Source: Acidobacteriota bacterium
GTDB lineage: Bacteria; Acidobacteriota; Terriglobia; UBA7540
Reading direction: 5' to 3'
Assembly: GCA_021828225.1 (NCBI GenBank)
Contig: JAKASH010000188.1
Coordinates: 1-6,322 of the forward strand
DNA: 6,322 bases
Part shown: positions 1 through 6,322 of the stretch, one piece after another
How the letters are laid out: each line of letters begins with the position of its first letter
Position numbering within the stretch: position 1 is the stretch's first letter
Made by a program: the position numbers and the translations under genes
Notes under the pieces: generated by a model
The model's database searches: none
Told to the model about the DNA's origin: nothing
Seen by the model: only the letters and a program-made list of their open reading frames with translations

Positions 1-1230
1 TTCTTGATAAAGGCGGCGCTTGGCGGACTGCTCGCGGCCGTCGCCATAGCGTTTATCCTGCCCAATCGCTATACCTCCACTGCCGAACTGATGCCGCCCG
101 ACCAAACGAGCGGAGGGGCGGTGATGCGGGAGGCGCTTTTCGGAAGCGTTGGCGGAGGACTGGCGAACATCGCGGAAAACGCCTTGGGAGTAAAAACGAG
201 TGGGGCGCTGTTCATCGGAATTCTGAACAGCGACACGGTGCGAGACGACCTGATTCGCAAATTCCAACTCCAGAAACGCTACCACGCGCACTACTTGGAA
301 GACGCTAGGAAGGAACTCGCCAGGCACACCGCGATTTCCGAAGACGCAAAGAGCGGACTGATTCGCATTGGCGTGACCGACGCCGATCCGCAGCGTGCGG
401 CGGCGATGGTGCAGGAATATGTAAACGAGCTGAACTGGGTGGTGATGCACCTGAGTACATCTAGCGCGCACCGCGAGCGGGTTTTTTTGGACGAGCGGCT
501 GGGGCAGCTGTCGCGGCAACTGGGGGAGGCCGAAAAACAGTTCAGTCAGTTCTCGAGCCAAAAAGGCGTGGTCGACATCACGGCGCAAGGGAAGGCCATG
601 GTGACAGCAGCGGCCTCGCTGCAAGGGCAACTGATCGCCGCGCAGTCGGAACTCGAGGCCTACCGCCAGATTTACACCGACCAGAACGTGCGCGTCCGGT
701 CGCTGCAGGCGCGCGTGAATGAATTGCGGACTTCGCTCGTGAAGCTGGTCGGCAATGGAGCGAACGAAACAAGCTCCGCACAACAGCTCTACCCCTCCCT
801 GCGCGAACTGCCGCTGGTGGGCGCGACCTACGCCGACCTGCTACGGCGCGCCAAGGTGGAAGAAGCGGCTTTCGAGACACTGACCAAAGAGGACGAACTG
901 GCCAAGGTGCAAGAAGCCAAGGACACCCCCAGCGTGAAGGTGCTCGACCCGCCACAGGTGCCAAACAAGAAATCCTGGCCGCCGCGCTTGCTCATCATGG
1001 CGCTGGGCGCGGTGTCGAGCTTCATTTTTGGCGTGGTGTGGATATTGGGCAGCGCTGGATGGAAAGACACCGATCCCACTGACCCGCGAAAGGTCATGGC
1101 GATCGAGGTCTGGTCCGATGTTCACGCGATGTTTCTGTGGAACCCGGTGAACGGATCGTTCAACGGCGGCGCCAAGAGCTGGCTGCAGAAGAGATTTGGC
1201 CGGAAGCAGGAGAACGCTTCCGGTGCCTGA
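1..1230 (+). CDS. Wzz/GNVR-type polysaccharide chain-length regulator (5' partial)
   Basis: This is an inner-membrane protein of the Wzz/polysaccharide co-polymerase type, which sets the length of surface polysaccharide chains together with a Wzy polymerase. The reading frame is open to the first base. The window begins inside or just before the first membrane helix, so the true start and short cytoplasmic N-terminus lie upstream; the TTG at base 4 is probably not the start. Counting that TTG as residue 1, a helix spans about residues 4-19. It is followed by the Wzz-type stretch NRYTSTAELMPPD. A long periplasmic region follows, with helical, coiled-coil-like segments at about 155-250. The GNVR-like block LPLVGATYADLLRRAKVEEA lies at 269-288. 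The proline-bearing LDPPQVPNKKSWPPR precedes the second helix at about 328-349. No Walker motifs or C-terminal tyrosine-kinase domain are present, so this is a stand-alone regulator. The tail after the second helix is about 59 residues long. Downstream flippase and polymerase genes support the role. Confidence 0.88.
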   Translation, partial: FLIKAALGGLLAAVAIAFILPNRYTSTAELMPPDQTSGGAVMREALFGSVGGGLANIAENALGVKTSGALFIGILNSDTVRDDLIRKFQLQKRYHAHYLEDARKELARHTAISEDAKSGLIRIGVTDADPQRAAAMVQEYVNELNWVVMHLSTSSAHRERVFLDERLGQLSRQLGEAEKQFSQFSSQKGVVDITAQGKAMVTAAASLQGQLIAAQSELEAYRQIYTDQNVRVRSLQARVNELRTSLVKLVGNGANETSSAQQLYPSLRELPLVGATYADLLRRAKVEEAAFETLTKEDELAKVQEAKDTPSVKVLDPPQVPNKKSWPPRLLIMALGAVSSFIFGVVWILGSAGWKDTDPTDPRKVMAIEVWSDVHAMFLWNPVNGSFNGGAKSWLQKRFGRKQENASGA

Positions 1231-1237
1231 GGAAAGC

Positions 1238-1251
1238 GCCGATTTCTCGGC
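1238..1251 (+). other. Small hairpin after the Wzz-like gene
   Basis: GCCGA and TCGGC form a perfect 5-bp stem around a TTTC loop, starting 8 bases after the stop codon of the Wzz-like gene. No T-run follows, so this is not a convincing intrinsic terminator. It could be a minor RNA structure or chance in GC-rich DNA. The rest of the 109-base gap shows no clear promoter or gene. Confidence 0.25.
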
Positions 1252-1339
1252 AATGTATTGATGCAGCGTGGGTTAAGTCACATGCGCCCGATGAAGTGAC
1301 GGGGCGGAGCTACGGCGAAGCAGACGTGACGATTCCTTC

Positions 1340-2695
1340 ATGAGCGGCGGCGAATGGGCGGAGTTGCGCGGAAGAGAGGGTGCAGGACTCCAGGAGACTA
1401 TTTTTCCGATAAAACGAAGCGGGCGCCGGTGGACACGGGCGTGGCGCTGGAGTGCGAAGGGCGGCTCCGCCGTGACGGACCAGGGGCTGTTCGCGGGAAC
1501 GAATTTCGTTCTGAATGTTTTGCTGGCGCGCTGGCTCACCCCCGCCGAATACGGCGCGTTCGCTATTGCGTACTCTGTGTTCCTGCTGCTCGCACTGATC
1601 CACTCGGCCGTCCTGCTCGAACCGATGATGGTATTTGGTTCCGGCAAGTATTTCGAGCAACGGAAAACCTATCTGGGAATCGTGCTTCGCGGACATTGGC
1701 TTCTGGCGGTGCCGTCTGGACTGCTTCTGGTCGGCGCGGGCTATGTCTTGGGAGTGCTATATTCGCGATCCGCCGGACGCGCACTCTGCGCATTGGGGCT
1801 GGTGCTTCCGGCGGTCTTGCTGGTGCGCCTCACACGGCAGGCGTTTTACGTGGAGTTGCAGCCGGCCCGGGCCGCAGCAGGTGGTGCGGTGTACATGTGC
1901 TGCCTTCTGGCAATGGCCTGGTGGCTACACGTGGAGAGGATGCTCAGCCCGGTGACAGCGGTTCTGGCGATGGGGGCTGCGGCACTGGTGGCGGGCGGAT
2001 TGCAACGGGCGTGGCTGCATCCACGGCGCTACCGCGGCTGGAAGGAACTGATTCCGAAGGAACCGGCGCTCGATCACTGGGCGTACGGCCGCTGGGCGCT
2101 GGCTTCCGCGCTCGCTACGTGGATGGCATGGAATGCGTACTACCTGGCGCTGCCGTTATGGTTCGGTCTGCAGTCCGCAGGTGCGCTAAGGGCGCTGCTG
2201 AATCTGGTCAATCCGATCAACCACAGCATGATGGCGGTGGGCATGCTTGCCTTGCCGCTGTTCGTTCGTCACCGAGAGGGAAGAGGGCTTGCGCGGATGC
2301 GACAGACGGTGCGGCGAGTTGCCGGAGCATTGGCCGCGGGTAGCATGGTTTACTTTGTAATTCTTTGGCTGTTTGGCGAGCGGTTGATTCATCTGCTCTA
2401 TGCAGGGCGATACGAGGGTTATTCCGGGCTTCCGCTGCTGCTGGCGGGACTATCGCCACTAGCTGCGGCGTGCAGCATCGTTCTGGGCGGCGCACTGAAC
2501 GCCTGCATGCGTCCCGACAAAGTATTTTGGGGTTATCTGGCGGCAGGAGGCACGGCGCTGAGCTTTGGCTTGTGGCTGAGCGAGCGATGGGGAGTCGCGG
2601 GAGCACTGGGAGGGATGCTGGGTTCGAATGTGGTGCTGGCGCTGACGTTCTGGATGTTCTACCGGACCCTCGGAGGGGAATCGGCACCCGCTTAG
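1340..2695 (+). CDS. Wzx-like polysaccharide flippase (MOP superfamily membrane protein)
   Basis: This is a predicted inner-membrane flippase of 451 residues, a normal size for Wzx/RfbX-type proteins, which move lipid-linked sugar repeat units from the cytoplasmic to the periplasmic face. About 12 hydrophobic segments can be seen, near residues 47-64, 74-95, 117-140, 148-164, 180-196, 203-221, 252-275, 282-307, 327-346, 363-387, 395-413 and 418-441. The family-like N-terminal block is KGGSAVTDQGLFAGTNF (about 40-56) followed by LLARWLTPAEYGAF (61-74). The latter is typical of the first helix and loop in polysaccharide transporters. The ATG at 1340 has only a weak ribosome site. A GTG at 1472 (residue 45) is the other in-frame candidate, but it would remove the start of the conserved block, so the ATG is preferred. 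The first 30 or so residues are basic and not recognisable. The gene sits between the Wzz-like and Wzy-like genes. Substrate is unknown. Confidence 0.85.
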   Translation: MSGGEWAELRGREGAGLQETIFPIKRSGRRWTRAWRWSAKGGSAVTDQGLFAGTNFVLNVLLARWLTPAEYGAFAIAYSVFLLLALIHSAVLLEPMMVFGSGKYFEQRKTYLGIVLRGHWLLAVPSGLLLVGAGYVLGVLYSRSAGRALCALGLVLPAVLLVRLTRQAFYVELQPARAAAGGAVYMCCLLAMAWWLHVERMLSPVTAVLAMGAAALVAGGLQRAWLHPRRYRGWKELIPKEPALDHWAYGRWALASALATWMAWNAYYLALPLWFGLQSAGALRALLNLVNPINHSMMAVGMLALPLFVRHREGRGLARMRQTVRRVAGALAAGSMVYFVILWLFGERLIHLLYAGRYEGYSGLPLLLAGLSPLAAACSIVLGGALNACMRPDKVFWGYLAAGGTALSFGLWLSERWGVAGALGGMLGSNVVLALTFWMFYRTLGGESAPA

Positions 2696-2704
2696 ACGCG
2701 GAGC

Positions 2705-2708
2705 GAGG
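2705..2708 (+). promoter_or_regulatory. Ribosome binding site of the Wzy-like gene
   Basis: GAGG lies 9 bases before the ATG at 2718 and is followed by a second GAGGA at 2710-2714, which is rather close to the start. This purine-rich stretch falls in the 22-base gap after the flippase stop codon. It supports the ATG at 2718 over the in-frame ATG at 2745. Confidence 0.5.
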
Positions 2709-2717
2709 CGAGGACCC

Positions 2718-4121
2718 ATGGCAACGAGCGCCGAGCGCGTGGACATGCCGGAAGAGCAAGAGCGAAAATCGAGCTCTCCGAGGGCACCGGTTCGGGCCAA
2801 CGCCTATTGGACGAGAGTTGCGGCGGTTCTCGTTATGGGCTACCTGTGCATGGGCAGATCGTTTGCGTACCTTGGTCTGTCGTGGTTCAGCGTGTACATC
2901 GGGGAATTGGCGCTCGGGCTGTTTCTGCTGTTCGGTCCTCAAACAAACCGAGGTCGGTGGCTATTCGTAGTTCAGCGAGTGCGTCGCCTGCGGCGGCTGG
3001 AGCGGCTGCTTGTCATGCTGCTCGCTTATGGCGGTTTCGAAGCCTTGCGCGGAATACTGGAAGGCCATTCCGCATTCACCTCGCTCCGAGACACTGCGTT
3101 CGATTATTACCCATTGTTCGTGCTCCTGGGAGTCTGGGTCGGTTTGGAGAATGCCCGATTGCTGCGGAGGCTAATTCGCGCGCTGGCCTGGATCAACGGG
3201 TGCTACGGTCTGGCCTACGTCCTGTTTCTGAGCCGGTTGCCGTGGACGATGCCGGGAACGGCAACCGCGGCAAGTCCAGTTCCGCTATTTTCGCAGCCAT
3301 ACGGTTCGGCGATCGCACTGCTGGGGCTTTTGGCGTTTGAGCCGAAGCCGAGGCGAGTATGGCATCTGATTGCGCTGAACGGCTTCGTGTTGCTGGGGGT
3401 GCAGGTGAGGGCGGAGTGGTTGGGATTCGGTGTGGGGCTGCTCATGCTGGCATGGTGCACCGGGCGGGTGAAGAAGATGGTTGCAGCGGGGACCGTTTTT
3501 GTTGCACTTCTTGGACTGATGTACGTGACGAACATGAACCTGCCGTCGCCAAAAGGACGGGGTGGGGAAATTTCGGTGGATTACCTAGTTGCCCGCGCTG
3601 TCGCACCGCTGAACAAGGCAGCGGCCTCGAACTTGGCTTCGGCGAAACAGGCGAAGTTTTTCGCGGGTACGGCGGAATGGCGGCTTGCTTGGTGGGCGGC
3701 CATCTGGGCCAAGGTACACGCCAATCTGCCAAGCGCGTTGCTTGGCCTCGGCTACGGCTATCCGATCGGCAATTTAAATCCCGCCATCGAGCGGGGAACG
3801 TTCATTCAGACGCCGCACAGCGATTTCTTCTACGCCCTTGTCTTTTCGGGATGGCTGGGCGTAGTGCTGTTTGCGTTGGTGCAATTCGAGGTGCTGCGGC
3901 TGTTGTGGCGAAGCTACCGGATCACCGGACAGCCGTTTGGGCTGATGTGCTGGGCGGCGCTGTTGGCAGCGTCGCTGTTCGAGAACTTTTTCGAAGCGCC
4001 ATTTGGAGCGATTCCATTCTATCTGATGGTCGGAATGGCGCTGGCCCCGGCGCTGTTGCAGCCACGCGGCGCGTGCGGGCGTATTTGCCGCGTACCCTGC
4101 GCCGATGAGGCGGCGAATTGA
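2718..4121 (+). CDS. O-antigen polymerase/ligase-like membrane protein (Wzy/WaaL family)
   Basis: This 467-residue multi-pass inner-membrane protein looks like the Wzy_C (O-antigen ligase/polymerase) family, which joins lipid-linked oligosaccharide units on the periplasmic side. After a charged cytoplasmic N-terminus (1-30), hydrophobic segments lie near 33-53, 57-73, 97-112, 130-143, 153-172, 190-206, 215-230, 233-247, 254-270, 371-392, 408-421 and 430-447. Between about 271 and 370 is a large periplasmic loop, as usual for the family. It contains GTAEWRLAWW (317-326), LLGLGYGYPIG (341-351) and TPHSDFFYALVFSGWLG (365-381). This matches the usual order of an arginine, a G-rich segment and a conserved histidine (H367) before the next helix. 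R231 in VQVRAEWLGF resembles the conserved arginine of the earlier helix. The gene begins 22 bases after the flippase stop, probably in the same operon. Polymerase is favoured over ligase because of the Wzz- and Wzx-like neighbours, but sequence alone cannot separate the two. Confidence 0.82.
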   Translation: MATSAERVDMPEEQERKSSSPRAPVRANAYWTRVAAVLVMGYLCMGRSFAYLGLSWFSVYIGELALGLFLLFGPQTNRGRWLFVVQRVRRLRRLERLLVMLLAYGGFEALRGILEGHSAFTSLRDTAFDYYPLFVLLGVWVGLENARLLRRLIRALAWINGCYGLAYVLFLSRLPWTMPGTATAASPVPLFSQPYGSAIALLGLLAFEPKPRRVWHLIALNGFVLLGVQVRAEWLGFGVGLLMLAWCTGRVKKMVAAGTVFVALLGLMYVTNMNLPSPKGRGGEISVDYLVARAVAPLNKAAASNLASAKQAKFFAGTAEWRLAWWAAIWAKVHANLPSALLGLGYGYPIGNLNPAIERGTFIQTPHSDFFYALVFSGWLGVVLFALVQFEVLRLLWRSYRITGQPFGLMCWAALLAASLFENFFEAPFGAIPFYLMVGMALAPALLQPRGACGRICRVPCADEAAN

Positions 4122-4149
4122 TCCGTGCGGAGCCGCCGGCCGCAGTACC

Positions 4150-4168
4150 CCCTTGCGACGGGCAAGGG
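4150..4168 (+). other. Intergenic inverted repeat 1 (7-bp stem)
   Basis: CCCTTGC (4150-4156) and GCAAGGG (4162-4168) pair perfectly around a 5-base GACGG loop. It lies in the 102-base gap between the Wzy-like gene and the first glycosyltransferase. There is no downstream T-run, so it is not a standard intrinsic terminator. It may be an RNA structure affecting transcript stability or read-through within the operon; this is inference. Confidence 0.4.
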
Positions 4169-4175
4169 ACCTGCG

Positions 4176-4189
4176 CCGCGCCGGCGCGG
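4176..4189 (+). other. Intergenic palindrome 2 (14-bp perfect, GC only)
   Basis: CCGCGCCGGCGCGG is a perfect 14-base palindrome, 7 bases after the preceding stem-loop. As RNA it could fold into a 5-bp stem with a CCGG loop. It consists only of G and C, so chance occurrence in GC-rich DNA is a real possibility. It is followed by ATTGCG rather than a T-run. Confidence 0.35.
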
Positions 4190-4214
4190 GATTGCGAGTA
4201 GCCGCGAATTGCTT

Positions 4215-4218
4215 GGAA
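4215..4218 (+). promoter_or_regulatory. Ribosome binding site deciding the start of the first glycosyltransferase
   Basis: GGAA lies 5 bases before the ATG at 4224. The frame is open further upstream to a GTG at 4125, but the extra 33 codons encode an arginine/proline-rich stretch with no family resemblance and run through the two inverted repeats. MKVAYFLVGR, starting at 4224, looks like the first strand of a GT-B fold. Confidence 0.45.
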
Positions 4219-4223
4219 CGGCA

Positions 4224-5396
4224 ATGAAGGTCGCTTATTTCCTGGTGGGCCGGGTGAACCCGAATGGGACGAATGGGGGCGATCGGGTGATCTACCACTT
4301 GGCTCGAACTACCGCGGAGTTGGGCGGCGAAGTCCTCATCGCAGGACTTTCGGAGAAACCACCCCTCGCGGTCAGCGGAGTTGCGATTCGCCATTTTGCT
4401 CCGCCGCGCAATCCCTTCTCGTTACCCTCGGGCCTCATCGATACCCTGCTGGCCTTCAAACCGGACGTTGTTCATTTCCACGATCTCTATCATCCGGGAA
4501 GCCCAATCCTTGCCCGGTGGTTGCGCCGATTGGGCATTCCCTACGCCATTTCGGTACACGGGGCCCTCATGCCGGGAGCGCTCTCGCAACGCCGGCTGAC
4601 GAAAAATATGTACATCAGTTTCCTGGCACATTCTTACCTTCGCCGGGCTTCGTTGGCTCACGCTATGAGCAATGCGGAAGCGGAAGCAATCGCTCGTTTT
4701 GCTGTCGGGGTTCCGGCTGTCGTGGCGCCGCACGGCATCGAGGGTGTGGACCCGGTGTCCCTTGACGGTGGCTACCTTCGCGGCCGGTACCCCGAATTGG
4801 TGGGGAAGCGGATCCTCGGTTTTCTCGGGAGGCTGGACCCGGTAAACAAAGGGCTTGACCTGATTGTAGAAGCCTGCGCTCGGTTGCGCCTGGACAACGC
4901 AACCATCGTTCTTGCTGGACCGGACTGGAGGGGGCGGGCGGATTCGCTTCGGCAACGCGTGCGATCGCTGAATCTGCAGGGCAAGATCCTCTTTGCTGGA
5001 CCGATTGCCACCGGGCCGGATGCCATCAAAGAGAAATTTGATTTTCTGGCATCGTGCGACGCTTTTCTCCATCCGTCGCGGTGGGAAGCTGGAATTCCAT
5101 TTTCGGTCCTTGATGCGTTAGAGGTTGGCAAACCGTGTCTGGTGACGGATGCCGCGTTCTTTGGCGATTTTTTCCGCCGTAATCACGTGGGCCTACAAGT
5201 CGCCGCAACGGTTGACGGCGTGGCGAAGGGGCTGCTCTACCTCACCAATTCAAGTGAGGAGGACCTGCGAAGGATGGGAATGCAGGGGCGCAGCGCCGTT
5301 TTACGCGAGTTTTCGTGGGAATGGACGGCAAAAAGAATTCTCGACGGTTACGAGCGTGCCGCTAAGGTTCCTCGCCCCGATCAGGAAGCCGCGTGA
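4224..5396 (+). CDS. Glycosyltransferase family 4 (GT-B fold)
   Basis: This cytoplasmic, probably membrane-associated retaining glycosyltransferase of 390 residues would add a sugar from a nucleotide donor to the lipid-linked repeat unit. The N-terminal half has MKVAYFLVGR, a glycine-rich loop GTNGGDRVIYHLA (15-27), KPDVVHFHD (79-87) and SVHGALMPGAL (110-120), the usual HG acceptor-side motif of family 4 enzymes. The C-terminal half has LGFLGRLDPVNKGLDLIVEA (198-217), with the R203/K209 pair expected to contact donor phosphates. VLAGPDWRG (229-237) follows, then HPSRWEAGIPFSVLDALEVGKP (283-304). In the last block the usual E-x7-E pattern is not intact: aligned on the GIP triplet, the two positions are A289 and D297, with a glutamate shifted to 288. 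The start at 4224 is chosen over the open frame to 4125 on RBS and family grounds. The donor and acceptor sugars cannot be read from the sequence. The stop overlaps the next gene's start by one base, implying co-translation. Confidence 0.88.
   Translation: MKVAYFLVGRVNPNGTNGGDRVIYHLARTTAELGGEVLIAGLSEKPPLAVSGVAIRHFAPPRNPFSLPSGLIDTLLAFKPDVVHFHDLYHPGSPILARWLRRLGIPYAISVHGALMPGALSQRRLTKNMYISFLAHSYLRRASLAHAMSNAEAEAIARFAVGVPAVVAPHGIEGVDPVSLDGGYLRGRYPELVGKRILGFLGRLDPVNKGLDLIVEACARLRLDNATIVLAGPDWRGRADSLRQRVRSLNLQGKILFAGPIATGPDAIKEKFDFLASCDAFLHPSRWEAGIPFSVLDALEVGKPCLVTDAAFFGDFFRRNHVGLQVAATVDGVAKGLLYLTNSSEEDLRRMGMQGRSAVLREFSWEWTAKRILDGYERAAKVPRPDQEAA
5383..5388 (+). promoter_or_regulatory. Ribosome binding site of the second glycosyltransferase
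   Basis: AGGAAG lies 7 bases before the ATG at 5396, inside the end of the preceding gene. With the TGATG stop/start overlap it supports this start and suggests translational coupling of the two glycosyltransferases. Confidence 0.6.
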
Positions 5397-6322
5397 TGGT
5401 CATTCTGCTGATTCACAACTATTACCAGCAGCCTGGCGGCGAGGACGTGGTGATGCGCGCCGAACGCGAACTGCTGGAAGACCGCGGACATCGAGTCGAG
5501 CTTCTGGAGGCAAACAATTCGCGGATCGTGGGAATCGCCGGAAAAGTGACGGCGGCGCTCGGAACCGTCTATTCCCGAACAGGGAAGGACCGCGTGGCGG
5601 CGAAAATCGCCGAGCTTCGCCCCGATATCATTCACGTCCACAACTTCTTTCCTCTTTTTTCTCCATCTGTGTATGAAGCCTGCCGAGAAGCCGGAGTGCC
5701 CGTGGTGCAGACGGTGCAGAATTATCGCCTCATTTGTCCTGGTGCGTATCTGCTACGACGCGGGCGACCGTGTGAAGACTGCATCGGACGGAAATTTGCC
5801 TGGCGAGGAGTTATTCACGCATGTTATCGAGGCAGCCGGCTGGGAACGGCGACGGTTGCCGCGATGGCAGCGGTGCATCGGAAGATAAAAACCTGGGAAA
5901 ACTCCGTCGGAGCTTACATCGCAGCCACCGAGTTCAGCCGCAGGAAACTGATCGAAGGCGGATTGCCGGCGAACAAGATCGTGGTGAAACCGAATTTCGT
6001 TGCTCGTCCTGGCAAGGTGGGCGAGGGCCGGGCTGGATTTGCGCTATTCGCCGGACGCCTGTCGCCGGAAAAGGGAATCGAGACGCTGTTTTCTGCCTGG
6101 AAACTCCTCGGAGACTCGTTTCCACTGAAGATTATCGGCGACGGCCCGATGAAAGAAGCGGCTAAGCAGGGGTCGACAAAAGGATTCGAGTACTTGGGGC
6201 CGCAGCCGCATGAAAGGGTGTTGGCGCTGATGCGCGAAGCGGCGCTTCTCGTGTTTCCTTCCATCTGGTACGAGGGTCTGCCCATGGTGATTCTCGAAGC
6301 GTTTTCGGTTGGCTTGCCGGTG
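5396..6322 (+). CDS. Glycosyltransferase family 4 with cysteine tetrad (3' partial)
   Basis: This frame runs 309 codons without a stop to the window's right edge, so the C-terminus (probably about 70-100 residues) is missing. It is a GT-B, family 4 enzyme expected to add one sugar to the repeat unit in the cytoplasm. Features in order are MVILLIHNYYQQPGGEDVV (1-19), the typical opening with a GGED loop; RPDIIHVHNFFPLFSPSVY (75-93); and VPVVQTVQNYRLICPGA (101-117). RPCEDCIGR (124-132) and HACYRGS (141-147) give cysteines at 114, 126, 129 and 143, which recur in this subfamily and may bind a metal (inference). The C-terminal domain has FAGRLSPEKGIETL (218-231), with R221 and K226 as likely phosphate contacts, then KIIGDGP (245-251) and FPSIWYEGLPMVILEAFSVG (287-306), holding an intact E-x7-E (E293, E301). 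The usual histidine in the HN-Y-R-L-CP motif is Q108 here. Start ATG overlaps the preceding stop (TGATG) and has an AGGAAG ribosome site. Confidence 0.9.
   Translation, partial: MVILLIHNYYQQPGGEDVVMRAERELLEDRGHRVELLEANNSRIVGIAGKVTAALGTVYSRTGKDRVAAKIAELRPDIIHVHNFFPLFSPSVYEACREAGVPVVQTVQNYRLICPGAYLLRRGRPCEDCIGRKFAWRGVIHACYRGSRLGTATVAAMAAVHRKIKTWENSVGAYIAATEFSRRKLIEGGLPANKIVVKPNFVARPGKVGEGRAGFALFAGRLSPEKGIETLFSAWKLLGDSFPLKIIGDGPMKEAAKQGSTKGFEYLGPQPHERVLALMREAALLVFPSIWYEGLPMVILEAFSVGLPV

Noticed and set aside
1258..1290. Possible promoter in the gap before the flippase gene
   Set aside because: TTGATG at 1258-1263 resembles a -35 box, but at 17-base spacing the matching position reads CATGCG, which is not a -10 box.
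1354..2343. A 329-codon open frame in another + frame inside the flippase gene
   Set aside because: It lies wholly within the flippase frame, which has clear membrane helices and family motifs. The alternative product is rich in G, R and A with no hydrophobic pattern or recognisable domain, as expected for a shadow in GC-rich DNA.
2217..2942. A 241-codon open frame on the - strand
   Set aside because: It is antisense to the flippase end and polymerase start, with an arginine/proline/serine-rich, low-complexity product and no domain. It is a shadow frame.
4125..4223. Extended N-terminus for the first glycosyltransferase from the GTG at 4125
   Set aside because: The added 33 residues are basic and proline-rich, unlike a GT-B N-terminus, and the ATG at 4224 has its own GGAA site and begins with a typical first strand.
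3774..4394. A 206-codon - strand frame spanning the 102-base gap
   Set aside because: It covers parts of two well-supported + strand genes, has no recognisable motif and no good ribosome site was evident. The gap is better explained as untranslated with hairpins.
5673..6165. Short + strand frames at 5673-5888 and 5821-6165
   Set aside because: Both are out-of-frame overlaps of the second glycosyltransferase, whose 309-codon frame carries strong motifs through this region.

Overview
The window is a GC-rich stretch of bacterial chromosome with every recognisable gene on the + strand. It is the core of a surface polysaccharide (exopolysaccharide, capsule or O-antigen) locus. The proteins resemble those of polysaccharide clusters I associate with Acidobacteriota and similar high-GC soil bacteria. 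That impression comes from remembered family motifs, not a search, so the taxonomic suggestion is weak. No tRNA, rRNA, insertion sequence, CRISPR array or phage gene is visible.

Layout from left to right: (1) the 3' part of a Wzz/GNVR-type chain-length regulator, entering from the left edge (1-1230). (2) A 109-base gap. (3) A Wzx-like, roughly 12-helix polysaccharide flippase (1340-2695). (4) After 22 bases, an O-antigen polymerase/ligase-like membrane protein (2718-4121). (5) A 102-base gap with two small G+C-rich inverted repeats. (6) A GT-B family 4 glycosyltransferase, best started at the ATG at 4224 (4224-5396). (7) A second family 4 glycosyltransferase whose ATG shares one base with the preceding stop codon; it runs off the right edge (5396-6322). 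This last gene has no stop codon in the window and is easy to miss, but its 309 codons read cleanly and carry strong family motifs.

Together the genes fit a Wzx/Wzy-dependent pathway. The glycosyltransferases build a lipid-linked repeat unit on the cytoplasmic face. The flippase moves it across the inner membrane, the Wzy-like protein polymerises (or ligates) it, and the Wzz-like protein sets chain length. The initiating phosphoglycosyltransferase, the outer-membrane export protein and any tyrosine kinase are not in this window and may lie outside it.

I found no convincing sign of an undescribed system. The points most worth a second look are the shifted E-x7-E motif in the first glycosyltransferase, the cysteine tetrad in the second, the structured 102-base gap and the long cytoplasmic tail of the Wzz-like protein.
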